Shown here: piece by piece, positions 15,461 through 24,260 of the stretch
How positions within the stretch are numbered: the first letter of the stretch is position 1
How the letters are laid out: each line of letters starts with the position of its first letter
Origin: Alphaproteobacteria bacterium
Lineage (GTDB): Bacteria > Myxococcota_A > UBA796 > GCA-2862545
DNA length: 64,000 nt
Direction: 5' to 3'
NCBI GenBank assembly: GCA_020632955.1
Contig: JACKEO010000004.1
Coordinates: forward strand, 1-64,000
The notes under the pieces: generated by a model
Database searches by the model: none
Seen by the model: only the letters and a program-made list of their open reading frames with translations
Told to the model about the DNA's origin: nothing
Program-made: the position numbers and the translations under genes

Positions 15461-17290
15461 TCACCCCCGCCCGGGCGACCACTCGAAGCCCACCGCCAGC
15501 TCCTCGTCCAGCACCAGCACCTTCTCGAACCGGATGGGCGGCCCGGTCACCGGCAGCGACACCCGCACGGGCGCGGCCCCCGTCCCCAGCGCGCCCGCAT
15601 CCACGTCGGCCTGCGCGGCCGACGCCGTCTGCTCCACCTCCTGCTGCACCACGAAGGCCTCGTCGGCGCGCACGGGACGCGACAGGGCGGGCACGGGGCG
15701 CAGGTCCCCCCCGGCGGTGTGGGCGTGGATGCGCGACCCCGCAGGCGCATTCAGGGTCCAGGCCACGTAGTTCGTGGGCACGTCGACCCGGGGCAGCGCG
15801 GCCTGCAGGCGGCTGCGGCCGTGCGCGGCCTCCCCCTCCTCCACGTACACCACCTCCACCGCGAAGGCCGACAGCCCGGTGCCGCTGCTCGCCGACCGCA
15901 GGAGCGGCAGCAGCAGCTCCCCCTCCGGCGCCACGGCGGGCTGCACCGCCCGACCGGCCACCCCCGCCGACCACAGGGTGGCACCCTCGGGCAGCCGCAC
16001 CCCGAGGAACTGGCGCCGGTTGTTCCGCACCTGCCACACCACCCGGGTGAGCCGGCGGCCGTGCTCGGTGAACATCGTGGTGGCCTCGGCCTGGTCGAGC
16101 AGCGTGACCAGCACCTCCACCTGCTCGTGCTCGGTGACGGCCAGGGGCAGCGACACGCCCTCGCCCAGGTACTTGAAGCCCAGCAGCACCGGCTGGCCCG
16201 TGAGCCCCACGATCGAGGCCGGCAGGGCCCGCACGTCCACGGGGGTGGCACCGCGCACCGCCCCGGCGGCCACCTCGAGGCCCCCGTCGGCCACCACGCC
16301 CACGAAGCCCTTCACGCGCTCGGCACCCTCGGGACGCACCAGCGGCGTGACCAGCGGACCCTCGCCCACCACCTGCTCCAGATCGAGGGTGAGCGCGTAG
16401 CTGGACTCCGCCGCGTAGTTGAGGTCCACCACCACGTCGCCGTCGGCGTCCACCGACCACTCGCGCAGCCCGGAGCCCCGCACGTCGAGCACCGTGGCCC
16501 CCTCGGGCACGTCGTAGGCCAGGCGCCGCACGCCCGCGAAGAGGATGGTGTGCTGCACGGTGGACGTGGTGCGCACGAGGCCGTCGCCCACGCGCACGAG
16601 GGTGTCGACCTGGGCGTAGATGCGGGGCTCCTCCGCGGCCTGATCGCCGACGGGCCGGGCGTCACGCTGCCAGCTCACGGCGAGGCGGGCGGCCGACGAC
16701 AGGGCGGCCTCCACCACGTGGTGATCACCGTCCACCCGCACCTGCTGCAGCCGGCCCCCCTGCACGTGCACGTCGAGCGGGTCGGCGCCGGGCAGCGAGA
16801 GCGACAGGGTGGTGGCCCCCGACGGCACGAGGGCGAAGCCGAAGGACGACGCCCCCTGCTGGCTGGTCACCGGCACCGCGAAGCGCACCTGCACCTCGAA
16901 GGCGCCCTTGCGATCGGTGACCAGGCTGTAGGCGCCGTCGTCGAGCACCAGGGCCGCGGGCCGGCCGTCGACCGTGGCCGAGACGAGGGCCACGTCCGAC
17001 GACAGCAGCGGCAGCTTCAGGAAGCCGGTGTCCTGGTGCACCTCCACCCGCAGGCGCCCGTCCACGCGTACGCTCCGTGCCTCGCCGTCCTGCACCACCA
17101 CCTCGCCCCGGTAGCTGGCCTGGGCGAGCGAATGGGCGCGGGGCGGGGGGCGCACCTTGTCGGGCCGCACCCGCGCCGCCTCGTAGAGCTTGAGGAACTC
17201 CTCCAACGACAGGGAGACCTGCTCGGGCTCGGAGGCCTGGGCCCCCACGGCGAGGAGCAGCAGCGGCAGCAGCGCGGACGGGCGGATCAT
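15461..17290 (-). CDS. Large exported beta-rich protein, second gene of a pair
   Basis: 609 aa with a clear signal peptide (cleavage near GAQA-SE). The rest is a succession of beta-strand segments without catalytic motifs, Cys or repeats that I recognise. A segment TVDGRPAALVLDDGAYSL...FEVQVRFAVPV resembles one in the upstream protein (TVDGRPADAAATGDGLHL...HRVRLVGTLP), which suggests a shared domain. The ATG overlaps the upstream stop as ATGA. The product is probably periplasmic or surface-located and works with the 847-aa partner. Function unknown. Confidence 0.85.
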   Translation of the reverse strand: MIRPSALLPLLLLAVGAQASEPEQVSLSLEEFLKLYEAARVRPDKVRPPPRAHSLAQASYRGEVVVQDGEARSVRVDGRLRVEVHQDTGFLKLPLLSSDVALVSATVDGRPAALVLDDGAYSLVTDRKGAFEVQVRFAVPVTSQQGASSFGFALVPSGATTLSLSLPGADPLDVHVQGGRLQQVRVDGDHHVVEAALSSAARLAVSWQRDARPVGDQAAEEPRIYAQVDTLVRVGDGLVRTTSTVQHTILFAGVRRLAYDVPEGATVLDVRGSGLREWSVDADGDVVVDLNYAAESSYALTLDLEQVVGEGPLVTPLVRPEGAERVKGFVGVVADGGLEVAAGAVRGATPVDVRALPASIVGLTGQPVLLGFKYLGEGVSLPLAVTEHEQVEVLVTLLDQAEATTMFTEHGRRLTRVVWQVRNNRRQFLGVRLPEGATLWSAGVAGRAVQPAVAPEGELLLPLLRSASSGTGLSAFAVEVVYVEEGEAAHGRSRLQAALPRVDVPTNYVAWTLNAPAGSRIHAHTAGGDLRPVPALSRPVRADEAFVVQQEVEQTASAAQADVDAGALGTGAAPVRVSLPVTGPPIRFEKVLVLDEELAVGFEWSPGRG

Positions 17291-19830
17291 CGGGACCTCC
17301 GGGTGGGACGGGCGAGGACGGTGAGGGCGGGGGCGTCCCCCGGCTCCACGAGGACGTGCTGGAAGCGCACGGTGGCGTCGAAGACGGGCACCACGGCGGC
17401 CACGCCGGCGGCCGTGACGAGCAGGGGGCCGTCCTCGGAGACGGGGCCGCTGCCCGGCGGGGCGTCGAGCACCGACAGGGGCATGCCGCGGGTGCGGTCC
17501 ACGCCGCGGCGACGGGCACGGCCACGACCCCTGCCGTCCGACACCATGGCCTCCGAGCCGATCTCGAACTGCACGGCCTCCTGGTAGGAGCGCCCGGTGG
17601 GCACCTTCCGCAGGAAGTCCTTCGTGAGCACCTCGCCCCGCGAGGCGATCCCGTGGCCCGCGGCCCCGCCGCCGATCCACCCGGAGGCACGCCCCACCAG
17701 GGCCCCGTCCCACACCTCCATGCCGGCGAGCTCGTAGCGGAGCTCGCGGTCGGGCAGCTCGGGTCGGACGAAGCGGCTCTCGTCGACGTCGGCGGGATCC
17801 GGCGGCGCCGCGGCGACCGGCGGCCCGGGGTCGTCCGACACCCAGTCCGGGCCCGCCTCCGGGAAGAGCCCCGCCGCGCGACGCCGGTCGGCGAGGCCCG
17901 CCTCGGTCGGCACGGGCGGAGCCGGAGGTGCCTCGGCCGTGAGCGCCTCCCGCGCGCGGTCCTCCAGCACCGCCTGACGCCCCCCGCCGGCCTCGAGCCC
18001 CGCGAGCGCCGCGGCGTTCCGCGAGACCTCCCGGTAGGCCGCCGCGGCGCCCTCCGCGTCGCCCACCGCCTCGGCCTTCCGGGCCCGACGCACGGTCTCC
18101 TCCTGCGCCGCGTAGGCGTCGAAGGCCCGCGCCTTCGCCTGCGCGCGCACCCGGGCCACCGCCTCGGCGTCGGCGTCGACGGTGCCGCCGCGCACCACCT
18201 GGAGGTTGTCGTCCAGCAGGTCCACGTTGCCGTGCACCGCACCCATGGCGCGCAGGGCGTCCACCTTGTCCTGGGCCACCTCGAAGCGGTTCTCCTGCCA
18301 GGCCTGCAGGGCGTCGGCGAAGAGCTCGTGGGCCCGGGCCTCGTCGGCCACGCCGAAGCCGTAGGCCAGGCCCTCGCCCTCGGTGAAGGCGTCCACCACG
18401 CCGTCGGCCCCCGGACGCGCGAGGTAGCCGGGCGGGAGGTTCACGGTGACCCGGCGCACGCCCACGGGAGCCTCCAGCTCGGGCAGGCGCAGGTCCACGG
18501 CCACGGCACCCGGCGACCACGGTCTGCCCGCGGTCTCCAGGACGGTGAGGTCCACGGGGAAGGACACCAGCCCCCGCACGGTCTCCACCGACCGCGGCAG
18601 CGGCAGCTCCCAGGCCTCGCCCCGCCGCACCACCGCCACCGGACGCCCGCCCACCGCCGCGGCGATCAGTCGCTGCCCGGGCGCCAGCCGCAGCGACAGA
18701 CCCGCAGCCCGCTCGTTGCGCACCGTGAGCGTGCCCTGGGCCAGCACGCGTCCCTCGTCCGACAGCCCCACCACCCAGCTCGCCACGTCCACCCAGAGCC
18801 GCGGCTGGTCGGCGGGGACGCCACGCACCACCGTGATCTCACCGCGCACGTCGCCCGCCAGCGCGGCCACGGGCTCGCCCCGCACGAGGTCCCGCGCCAC
18901 CGCCGGCAGGTCCTCCACCAGCACCAGCTCGCCCCGCGGGGGCTCCACCGCCGCGTCGGTGTCCCGCGCCAGGAGCGCCGCGCGCTGCCCCTCCGAGGCC
19001 CCGAGCACCTCCAGGCGCGGCCACGCCCACGCCAGCCGCGCACCCTCGGGAAGGGGCCGCGACCACGCGAGCGTGAGGTCCACGCGCGGGACGGGGCCGT
19101 CCAGACGCACGCGCACCCGGTCGCCCTCCCGCACCACCTCGGCGACGCCCACCCCCTCCACCACCACGTCCGGCGGCGCCCCCGGGACCCGGAGCTCCAC
19201 CGCGTCGAGCCGCCCTCGACGCACGCGCCACCGCACCCGGGCACGCACGTCCACGTCGGCAGCCCCCACCGTCACGCCCAGGCCCACCTCGGCCACCGCC
19301 ACGGGACCCGTCGGCGCCCTCGCCGGCGCCGGCGCCACGGTGAGCACGCCCGCCCCGGTGGCCCACCCCTCCTCCAGCCAGGCGAGCGCGCCGTCGGCCC
19401 CCACCACGAAGCCCTCGGGCACCTCCACCCACCCCCGGGTCGCGGGCAGCAGATCCACCGGCGTGCCCGTGGCCTGTCGAGGGAGGGTGCCCACCAGGCG
19501 CACCCTGTGCACACCGGGTCCCATCCCCAGGTGCAGGCCGTCCCCGGTGGCCGCCGCATCGGCCGGGCGCCCGTCCACCGTGAGGACCTCGGGCACGAGG
19601 TCGACGGCCGCCAGCCGCAGGTCGGCGCCGGGCGCCGCCGCCACCGTCCAGTCGGCCTGCACGCGCCAGGCGCCCTCCTCGGACGCAAGCACCACCCGGC
19701 GCTCGAGCACCTCGGTGGTCGGTGCGTGCCGGGGCGCCGGCGGGTCCGGGCGCAGCACCTCCCAGGTGTCGAGGTCGAGGGTGACGACATCGACGGCGAG
19801 GGCGGCAGCGACGAGGAGGAGCAGCGGCAT
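17287..19830 (-). CDS. Large exported protein with TonB-plug-like segment
   Basis: 847 aa. A short hydrophobic start (PLLLLVAAALAV) is followed by about 600 residues of beta-rich domains. A helical TPR-like stretch (about 490-620: ALQAWQENRFEVAQDKVDAL, YREVSRNAAALAGLEA) comes next, then a Pro-rich linker. Near residue 755 the segment RGEVLTKDFLRKVPTGRSYQ matches the plug-domain start of TonB-dependent receptors, but no barrel follows. Instead there is a short Arg/Gly-rich run and a final beta segment. It is co-transcribed with the 609-aa protein (4-bp overlap). Function unknown; an envelope assembly or transport role is conceivable. Confidence 0.85.
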   Translation of the reverse strand: MPLLLLVAAALAVDVVTLDLDTWEVLRPDPPAPRHAPTTEVLERRVVLASEEGAWRVQADWTVAAAPGADLRLAAVDLVPEVLTVDGRPADAAATGDGLHLGMGPGVHRVRLVGTLPRQATGTPVDLLPATRGWVEVPEGFVVGADGALAWLEEGWATGAGVLTVAPAPARAPTGPVAVAEVGLGVTVGAADVDVRARVRWRVRRGRLDAVELRVPGAPPDVVVEGVGVAEVVREGDRVRVRLDGPVPRVDLTLAWSRPLPEGARLAWAWPRLEVLGASEGQRAALLARDTDAAVEPPRGELVLVEDLPAVARDLVRGEPVAALAGDVRGEITVVRGVPADQPRLWVDVASWVVGLSDEGRVLAQGTLTVRNERAAGLSLRLAPGQRLIAAAVGGRPVAVVRRGEAWELPLPRSVETVRGLVSFPVDLTVLETAGRPWSPGAVAVDLRLPELEAPVGVRRVTVNLPPGYLARPGADGVVDAFTEGEGLAYGFGVADEARAHELFADALQAWQENRFEVAQDKVDALRAMGAVHGNVDLLDDNLQVVRGGTVDADAEAVARVRAQAKARAFDAYAAQEETVRRARKAEAVGDAEGAAAAYREVSRNAAALAGLEAGGGRQAVLEDRAREALTAEAPPAPPVPTEAGLADRRRAAGLFPEAGPDWVSDDPGPPVAAAPPDPADVDESRFVRPELPDRELRYELAGMEVWDGALVGRASGWIGGGAAGHGIASRGEVLTKDFLRKVPTGRSYQEAVQFEIGSEAMVSDGRGRGRARRRGVDRTRGMPLSVLDAPPGSGPVSEDGPLLVTAAGVAAVVPVFDATVRFQHVLVEPGDAPALTVLARPTRRSR

Positions 19831-19922
19831 GGCACCGGAACGCAGCAGGAGCGGCGGGCTTACGGGCCCCCGGTGGAGCGACCCGTCGCTGCGTTCATGG
19901 ACCCCGTGCGGGGCGCCGGGTT

Positions 19923-19942
19923 CCGGTGAGCCGGGTCACCGG
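19923..19942 (-). terminator. Hairpin downstream of the lipoprotein at 19974-21437
   Basis: CCGGTGA-gccggg-TCACCGG: a perfect 7-bp stem with a 6-nt loop, 31 bases past the stop of the lipoprotein gene. No U-rich tail follows, so it may act as a 3'-end stabiliser rather than an intrinsic terminator. Confidence 0.4.
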
Positions 19943-19973
19943 GGCCCTGCGTCTGCGGCGCGCCTGAAGCCTC

Positions 19974-21437
19974 CTAGAAGGTCACCCCGAAGAGCAGCCC
20001 GTCCTGGTCGCCGGTGGCGGGGTCGTCCTCGACGCCGTCGGGATCGACCCCCACCGTCACGGTGAGCCCCGCGTCCACGCCCGCCAGCGTCTCGGTGGCC
20101 ACCTCGACGCCCGTGGTGTCGAGCTCGAGCGGCACGGCGGCCGACGTGGAGGAGCGCGGCACCAGCGAGAAGGTGCCGGGCGCCTCCGCGGTCACGCCCA
20201 CCACCGCGCGCCCCCCGGCGAGGTGCGCGACGCGGATGGGGCGGTCCTCGAGCACCGCCGGCGAGCTGTCGTCCTGGCGCACCAGATCGTAGGCCGACAT
20301 CACCGTCTCGCCCGCGCCGAGGCGGAAGAGGCCGAAGTGCTCCCCCAGCGAGGCGGCCGCCAGCAGTCCCCCGTCCGGCGCTCGCGACACGTGCAGGGGC
20401 GAGGCGTCCACGTCGCCGTACGCCACCTCCGACCCGGACCTCGAGACCAGGGCGAGGTCCCCGTCGAGCACCACGTGGGCGACGAGGAGGGCGTAGGCAC
20501 CCCTGGAGCCGGTGATGCGCGACCCGATCAGCGCCACGCGCGGGCCGTCGGCCACGATCCCCGCCGCCATCACCGCAGGCCCCCCCTGGATGCGCAGGGC
20601 GGTCTGCGCGCGGAGGGTGCCATCGGGCGCGAAGGCGAAGAGGCGCCGCACCTCGCTGAAGTCGCTGGGCCCCGGCGTGGTGTCCATCACGAAGACCGTG
20701 CCGTCGGCCACCGCCACCTGCTGCTCGGCCTCGGTGGGCAGCGTGATCCACGACCGGAGCCACAGAGGCGTCCCGTCGGCGGCCAGCTTGAGGAGGTAGC
20801 CGCTGGGCTCGCCATGGTGCGGGGACTCGAACTCGCCCGTCACGTACACAGCACCCTGCGCGTCCACGCCGACGTCGTTCGCGTGGAAGTCCGGCGAGGA
20901 CGCGCCGCCCAGCGTGAGCCGACGCGTCCACAGCGCGCCATCGGCCTGCAGGCGCGCCACGATCGGATCCTGGCCGAACACCGCGACGAGATCGTCGTCG
21001 GGCGCCAGGGCGAAGGCCAGGGCGCGGAGGTCGTCGTCGAAGGTGAAGCGCCGCGGCATGGGCACGAGACCGTCGACGTCCACCGCCAACGCCACGAACT
21101 CCCGCGTGTCCTCCCGATCGTCCCGCCAGCGGCGATCGAGCCAGGCCACGAAGCCCCCGCCGCCGTCCGCCGCCAGCCCCATCACCCCTTCGTGCAGCTC
21201 CTCCACCCCGCTGGGCCCGCCATGGAGCACCTGCCAGTCCAGCACGGGAGGATCGGGGTCCACCTCCGAGGGCGATCCGCTGTCGCCTCCGTTCCCGCCG
21301 TTCCCGCCGTTCCCCGAGCCGCTGTCGCCGCCCCAGCCCTGCCCGCTGTCGCCGCTGTCGTCGACGTCGGGCGCGGGACCGCCGCCGCTGCAACCCACGA
21401 GGACGAGGAACGGGAAGAAGCTGCAGCAGGCACGCAT
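19974..21437 (-). CDS. Lipoprotein with Gly/Ser/Asp linker and beta-propeller-like domain
   Basis: 487 aa. The lipobox is LVGC (Cys16). Residues 17-60 are a flexible Gly/Asp/Ser/Asn linker (GGNGGNGG type, coded by a 9-bp repeat near 21291). The remainder has repeated segments of the form 'GAVYVTGEFES', 'DGTVFVMDTT', 'DGGLLAAAS', typical of beta-propeller or SBBP-like repeats. The ATG at 21437 is chosen for the signal peptide. A surface-anchored binding role is likely, but no ligand can be inferred. The gene stands alone on its strand with 128 bp upstream before the next gene. Confidence 0.85.
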   Translation of the reverse strand: MRACCSFFPFLVLVGCSGGGPAPDVDDSGDSGQGWGGDSGSGNGGNGGNGGDSGSPSEVDPDPPVLDWQVLHGGPSGVEELHEGVMGLAADGGGGFVAWLDRRWRDDREDTREFVALAVDVDGLVPMPRRFTFDDDLRALAFALAPDDDLVAVFGQDPIVARLQADGALWTRRLTLGGASSPDFHANDVGVDAQGAVYVTGEFESPHHGEPSGYLLKLAADGTPLWLRSWITLPTEAEQQVAVADGTVFVMDTTPGPSDFSEVRRLFAFAPDGTLRAQTALRIQGGPAVMAAGIVADGPRVALIGSRITGSRGAYALLVAHVVLDGDLALVSRSGSEVAYGDVDASPLHVSRAPDGGLLAAASLGEHFGLFRLGAGETVMSAYDLVRQDDSSPAVLEDRPIRVAHLAGGRAVVGVTAEAPGTFSLVPRSSTSAAVPLELDTTGVEVATETLAGVDAGLTVTVGVDPDGVEDDPATGDQDGLLFGVTF

Positions 21438-21565
21438 GCGGGACCCTCGAGGCGGGTCCCCAGGGTACGGGCTCGTCGCGGGGAGGGGCAAGGGATTCCC
21501 CCCCGGAGGCCCGGCCCAGGGCGGGCCGAAGCCCTGGCGACCCCGATCGATGTTGCGTCCGCGGC

Positions 21566-22747
21566 CTACTCGCGGGCGAACCGGCGCAGCGTGGGCCGGC
21601 TGTGCTCGTCGAAGCTCGAGGTCATCATCGCCCACAGCTCGCCGCCCGCGAAGGCCAGGCCCTCCCACCGGTGGAGCAGGCGGTTGTAGGCCGGGAAGCC
21701 CCACGTCCGCACCACGCGTCCCGCCCCGGGGTCGATCTGCAGGACCGGGCCCACCATCTCGCGCGACACACCCCAGAGGTGCGTGCCGTCCCAGGTCATC
21801 ACCTCGAGCGGCAGGTCGAGCGTGACCGTGCGCACCAGGGTGGGCCCCGCGAGGTCCACCTCCACCAGCTGGCGCGGCCCGGTGGTGCTGCGGCCGTGGA
21901 GCCAGAGGTGCCCGCCGGCGAGCGCGGCCGCCTCCACCGTGATCTTCGCGCCCAGGGTGGTGGTGTCGACCTTGCCGCACGAGGCGTCGGCGCTCGTGCG
22001 GCAGGTGAGCGCCGCGGGGTCGGAGGGGTCGAGGAACCACCAGGCGTCCGCCGCGAGGTCGACGGCCTGCAGCCCGCGCAGCATCGACACCGGGAAGGCC
22101 TGCGGCGGCGTGGAGATCGCTGCGCCCGAGGGGTTCACCGGCTCCACCGACGCGTCCTGCTCCCGGGCGTACCAGAAGAGGTCGACCGTGGGCGCGTAGA
22201 CGAGGTTGCCGGCCTCGTGGGGCTCCGACGGCCCCTGCACCTCGGCCTGCGCGATCAGGCGACCGCAGGTCTGCTCCGGCGGGAGCGCGGGCGCGGCGTC
22301 GAAGGTGGCGGGCAGGCCCACGTCGGGCACCAGCGCGAGGCGGTCCTCGTCCACGGTGAGGCCGTAGAGCCCGTCGAAGAGGAAGACGGCGAGCTCCGAG
22401 GCCTCGAAGTCGAGGAGCAGGCTCTGCGCCACCACCTCCCAGCGGAAGGCCAGGCAGACGAGGGCACCGGTGCCGCTCGCCGTCCAGGTCACCCCGCCCG
22501 ACCCGTCCGGCCGCAGCACCAGCGACGAGAGCTGGCCCTGCTCGCCGAAGAAGAAGAGGCCGGGGTCGTCCGGCACCCAGGTGCCCACGACCAGGGCCCG
22601 CAGGTCCGGCGCGGCCGCCGTGTCCTGGGTGTCGAGGACGTCGGAGTCCGCGTCGGTGTCGGTGTCGGTGTCGGTGACGTCGGGATCGCCCGACGCACAG
22701 GCCAGCGCGGCCAGGGCCACGACGGGGAGCAGGGAGGACGGGCGCAT
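21566..22747 (-). CDS. Lipoprotein with (TD)n linker, glutamine-cyclotransferase-like propeller
   Basis: 393 aa. The signal ends in a lipobox (LAALAC), then an Asp/Thr linker including T-D repeats. The N-terminal domain (about 60-190) is a small beta domain of unknown type. The C-terminal part (about 200-390) has propeller-like repeats ('LAADAWWFLDPSDP', 'ALAGGHLWLHGRS', 'MTWDGTHLWGVSREM', 'LAFAGGELWAMMTS') like those of lipoproteins annotated as glutamine cyclotransferase-like or YncE-like. No catalytic evidence. The ATG at 22747 has GAGGT upstream. A stem-loop sits in its leader (22765-22788). Confidence 0.83.
   Translation of the reverse strand: MRPSSLLPVVALAALACASGDPDVTDTDTDTDADSDVLDTQDTAAAPDLRALVVGTWVPDDPGLFFFGEQGQLSSLVLRPDGSGGVTWTASGTGALVCLAFRWEVVAQSLLLDFEASELAVFLFDGLYGLTVDEDRLALVPDVGLPATFDAAPALPPEQTCGRLIAQAEVQGPSEPHEAGNLVYAPTVDLFWYAREQDASVEPVNPSGAAISTPPQAFPVSMLRGLQAVDLAADAWWFLDPSDPAALTCRTSADASCGKVDTTTLGAKITVEAAALAGGHLWLHGRSTTGPRQLVEVDLAGPTLVRTVTLDLPLEVMTWDGTHLWGVSREMVGPVLQIDPGAGRVVRTWGFPAYNRLLHRWEGLAFAGGELWAMMTSSFDEHSRPTLRRFARE
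22652..22675. repeat. Four tandem GTCGGT hexamers
   Basis: Four exact copies in the linker of the lipoprotein at 21566-22747, coding for alternating Thr-Asp. Copy-number change would alter linker length by two residues per unit and keep the frame. Confidence 0.75.
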
Positions 22748-22764
22748 GCACACCTCGGGGGGAG

Positions 22765-22788
22765 CACCCCTCCCTCCAGCAAGGGGTG
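22765..22788 (-). promoter_or_regulatory. Stem-loop in the 5' region of the lipoprotein gene
   Basis: CACCCCT (22765-22771) and AGGGGTG (22782-22788) form a 7-bp stem with a 10-nt loop. The stem lies 17 bases before the ATG at 22747, so it falls in the leader and close to the Shine-Dalgarno. It could affect translation or mRNA stability. Confidence 0.35.
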
Positions 22789-22899
22789 TGCCGGTCCATG
22801 GGGGGGCTACCGACCGCGATCCAGGGGCTTCGCGCACGCGCGGTGGGCGAGGAGGCGCAGCCCGCCCACGGCCCCGCCCCACCGTCGCCCCGCCGGCGC

Positions 22900-22905
22900 T
22901 ATCGT
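22900..22905 (+). promoter_or_regulatory. -10-like TATCGT, leaderless start
   Basis: TATCGT ends 6 nt before the ATG of the purine permease gene, and no Shine-Dalgarno is present. Transcription would begin at or next to the start codon. Confidence 0.45.
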
Positions 22906-22911
22906 CCCCGC

Positions 22912-24237
22912 ATGATCGAACGCATCTTCGGGGTCGAGGCGGCGGGGAGCACGGTGGGGCGCGAGCTGCGCGCCGGCCTCACCACCTTCGTCACCATGGC
23001 CTACATCCTCTTCGTCAACCCGGTGATCCTCTCGGGCGCCATCGACGTGGAGGGCGCCTTCCCGCAGCTGCTGACGGCGACCGCGCTCGCCGCGGCCGTG
23101 GGCTCGCTGATGATGGGCCTCGTCGCCCGCCATCCCTTCGCCCTGGCGCCCGGGATGGGCCTGAACGCCTACTTCGCCGCGGTGGTGGCGGGCGGCGTCC
23201 CCTGGCAGACCGCCCTGGGCGCGGTGTGCCTGTCGGGCCTGGCCTTCGTCGCGCTGTCGCTGGTGGGCGCACGCACGGCGGTGCTGGAGGCCATCCCGCG
23301 CGACCTGCGGCTGGCCACCGGCGCCGGCATCGGCGCCTTCCTCGCCTTCGTGGGCGCTCAGCAGGCCGGCTGGGTGGTGGACGCGCCACACACGCTGGTC
23401 TCGCTGGGCGACCTCACATCCACCCCCGCCCTGCTCGCCGCGCTGGGCCTGGCGCTCACGGGCGCCCTCGCCGCCCGCCGCGTGCCCGGCGCCATCCTGC
23501 TCGGCGTGGCGGGCGTGACGGCCGCGGCCGTGCTCACGGGCGCACCCGTGTACCAGGGGGAGCCGTTCGGGGGCTTCGCCGGCGGACCGATCCAGGCCCC
23601 GGTGTGGCCCACCGACCTGTGGCTCCAGCTCGACCTCGGCGACGCCGCGGCGCTCGGCCTCGCCGCCGTGGTCTTCACCTTCGCCTTCGTCGACCTCTTC
23701 GACACCGCGGGCACCCTGGTGGGCCTGGCGGAGCGCGCCGGCTTCACCGCGCCCGACGGGAGCCTGCCCCGATCCGGGCGCGCCTTCCTCGCCGACGCCG
23801 TCGCCACGGTGACGGGCGCCCTGCTCGGCACGAGCACCACCACCACCTACATCGAGTCCGCCGCCGGCATCGAGGCGGGCGGCCGCACCGGCCTCACCGC
23901 GGTCACCGTGGGCCTGCTCTTCCTCGCGAGCCTGGTGTGCTGGCCCCTCGCCGGCGCCATCCCGGCCGTCGCCACCGGCCCGGTGCTCGTGCTCGTCGGC
24001 GCGTGGATGATGCAGGGCGTGGGCGGCATCGCCTGGGACGAGCCCCACCGCGCCCTGCCGGCCTTCCTCACCATCCTCGGCATGCCGCTCACCTTCAGCA
24101 TCGCCGACGGCCTGTCGGCGGGCCTGGTGGCCTGGGTGGGGCTGCACGCGCTGACGGGGCGGGCCCGGGAGGTCTCACCGGTGCTGTGGGCCCTCGCGGT
24201 GCTGCTGGTGGTGCGGATCGCGTGGGTGGGGGGCTGA
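22912..24237 (+). CDS. NCS2/AzgA-family purine (adenine/guanine/hypoxanthine) permease
   Basis: 441 aa with about 13 membrane helices, matching the length of AzgA-type transporters such as AdeP/GhxP. The family segments RAGLTTFVTMAYILFVNP, FALAPGMGLNAYFA, FVDLFDTAGTLVGLAERAG and GTSTTTTYIESAAGIEAGGRTGL are all present. The last two build the substrate- and proton-binding core. It imports purine bases by proton symport. Specificity among purines cannot be read from the sequence. The start at ATG 22912 has no Shine-Dalgarno but a -10-like hexamer 6 nt upstream. It is monocistronic, facing a convergent lipoprotein gene. Confidence 0.95.
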   Translation: MIERIFGVEAAGSTVGRELRAGLTTFVTMAYILFVNPVILSGAIDVEGAFPQLLTATALAAAVGSLMMGLVARHPFALAPGMGLNAYFAAVVAGGVPWQTALGAVCLSGLAFVALSLVGARTAVLEAIPRDLRLATGAGIGAFLAFVGAQQAGWVVDAPHTLVSLGDLTSTPALLAALGLALTGALAARRVPGAILLGVAGVTAAAVLTGAPVYQGEPFGGFAGGPIQAPVWPTDLWLQLDLGDAAALGLAAVVFTFAFVDLFDTAGTLVGLAERAGFTAPDGSLPRSGRAFLADAVATVTGALLGTSTTTTYIESAAGIEAGGRTGLTAVTVGLLFLASLVCWPLAGAIPAVATGPVLVLVGAWMMQGVGGIAWDEPHRALPAFLTILGMPLTFSIADGLSAGLVAWVGLHALTGRAREVSPVLWALAVLLVVRIAWVGG

Positions 24238-24238
24238 C

Positions 24239-24260
24239 GGCGCCGCACCGCTACGGCGCC
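24239..24260. terminator. Candidate bidirectional hairpin
   Basis: Two GGCGCC hexamers, at 24239-24244 and 24255-24260, can form a 6-bp stem with a 10-nt loop. They sit at the junction of two convergent genes whose stops are 13 bp apart. No U-tract. Confidence 0.3.

Noticed and set aside
14498..17587. A 1029-codon plus-strand open frame opposite nnrS and the 609-aa gene
   Set aside because: Low-complexity His/Gln/Arg composition and no start signal; it mirrors third-position GC of the true minus-strand genes.
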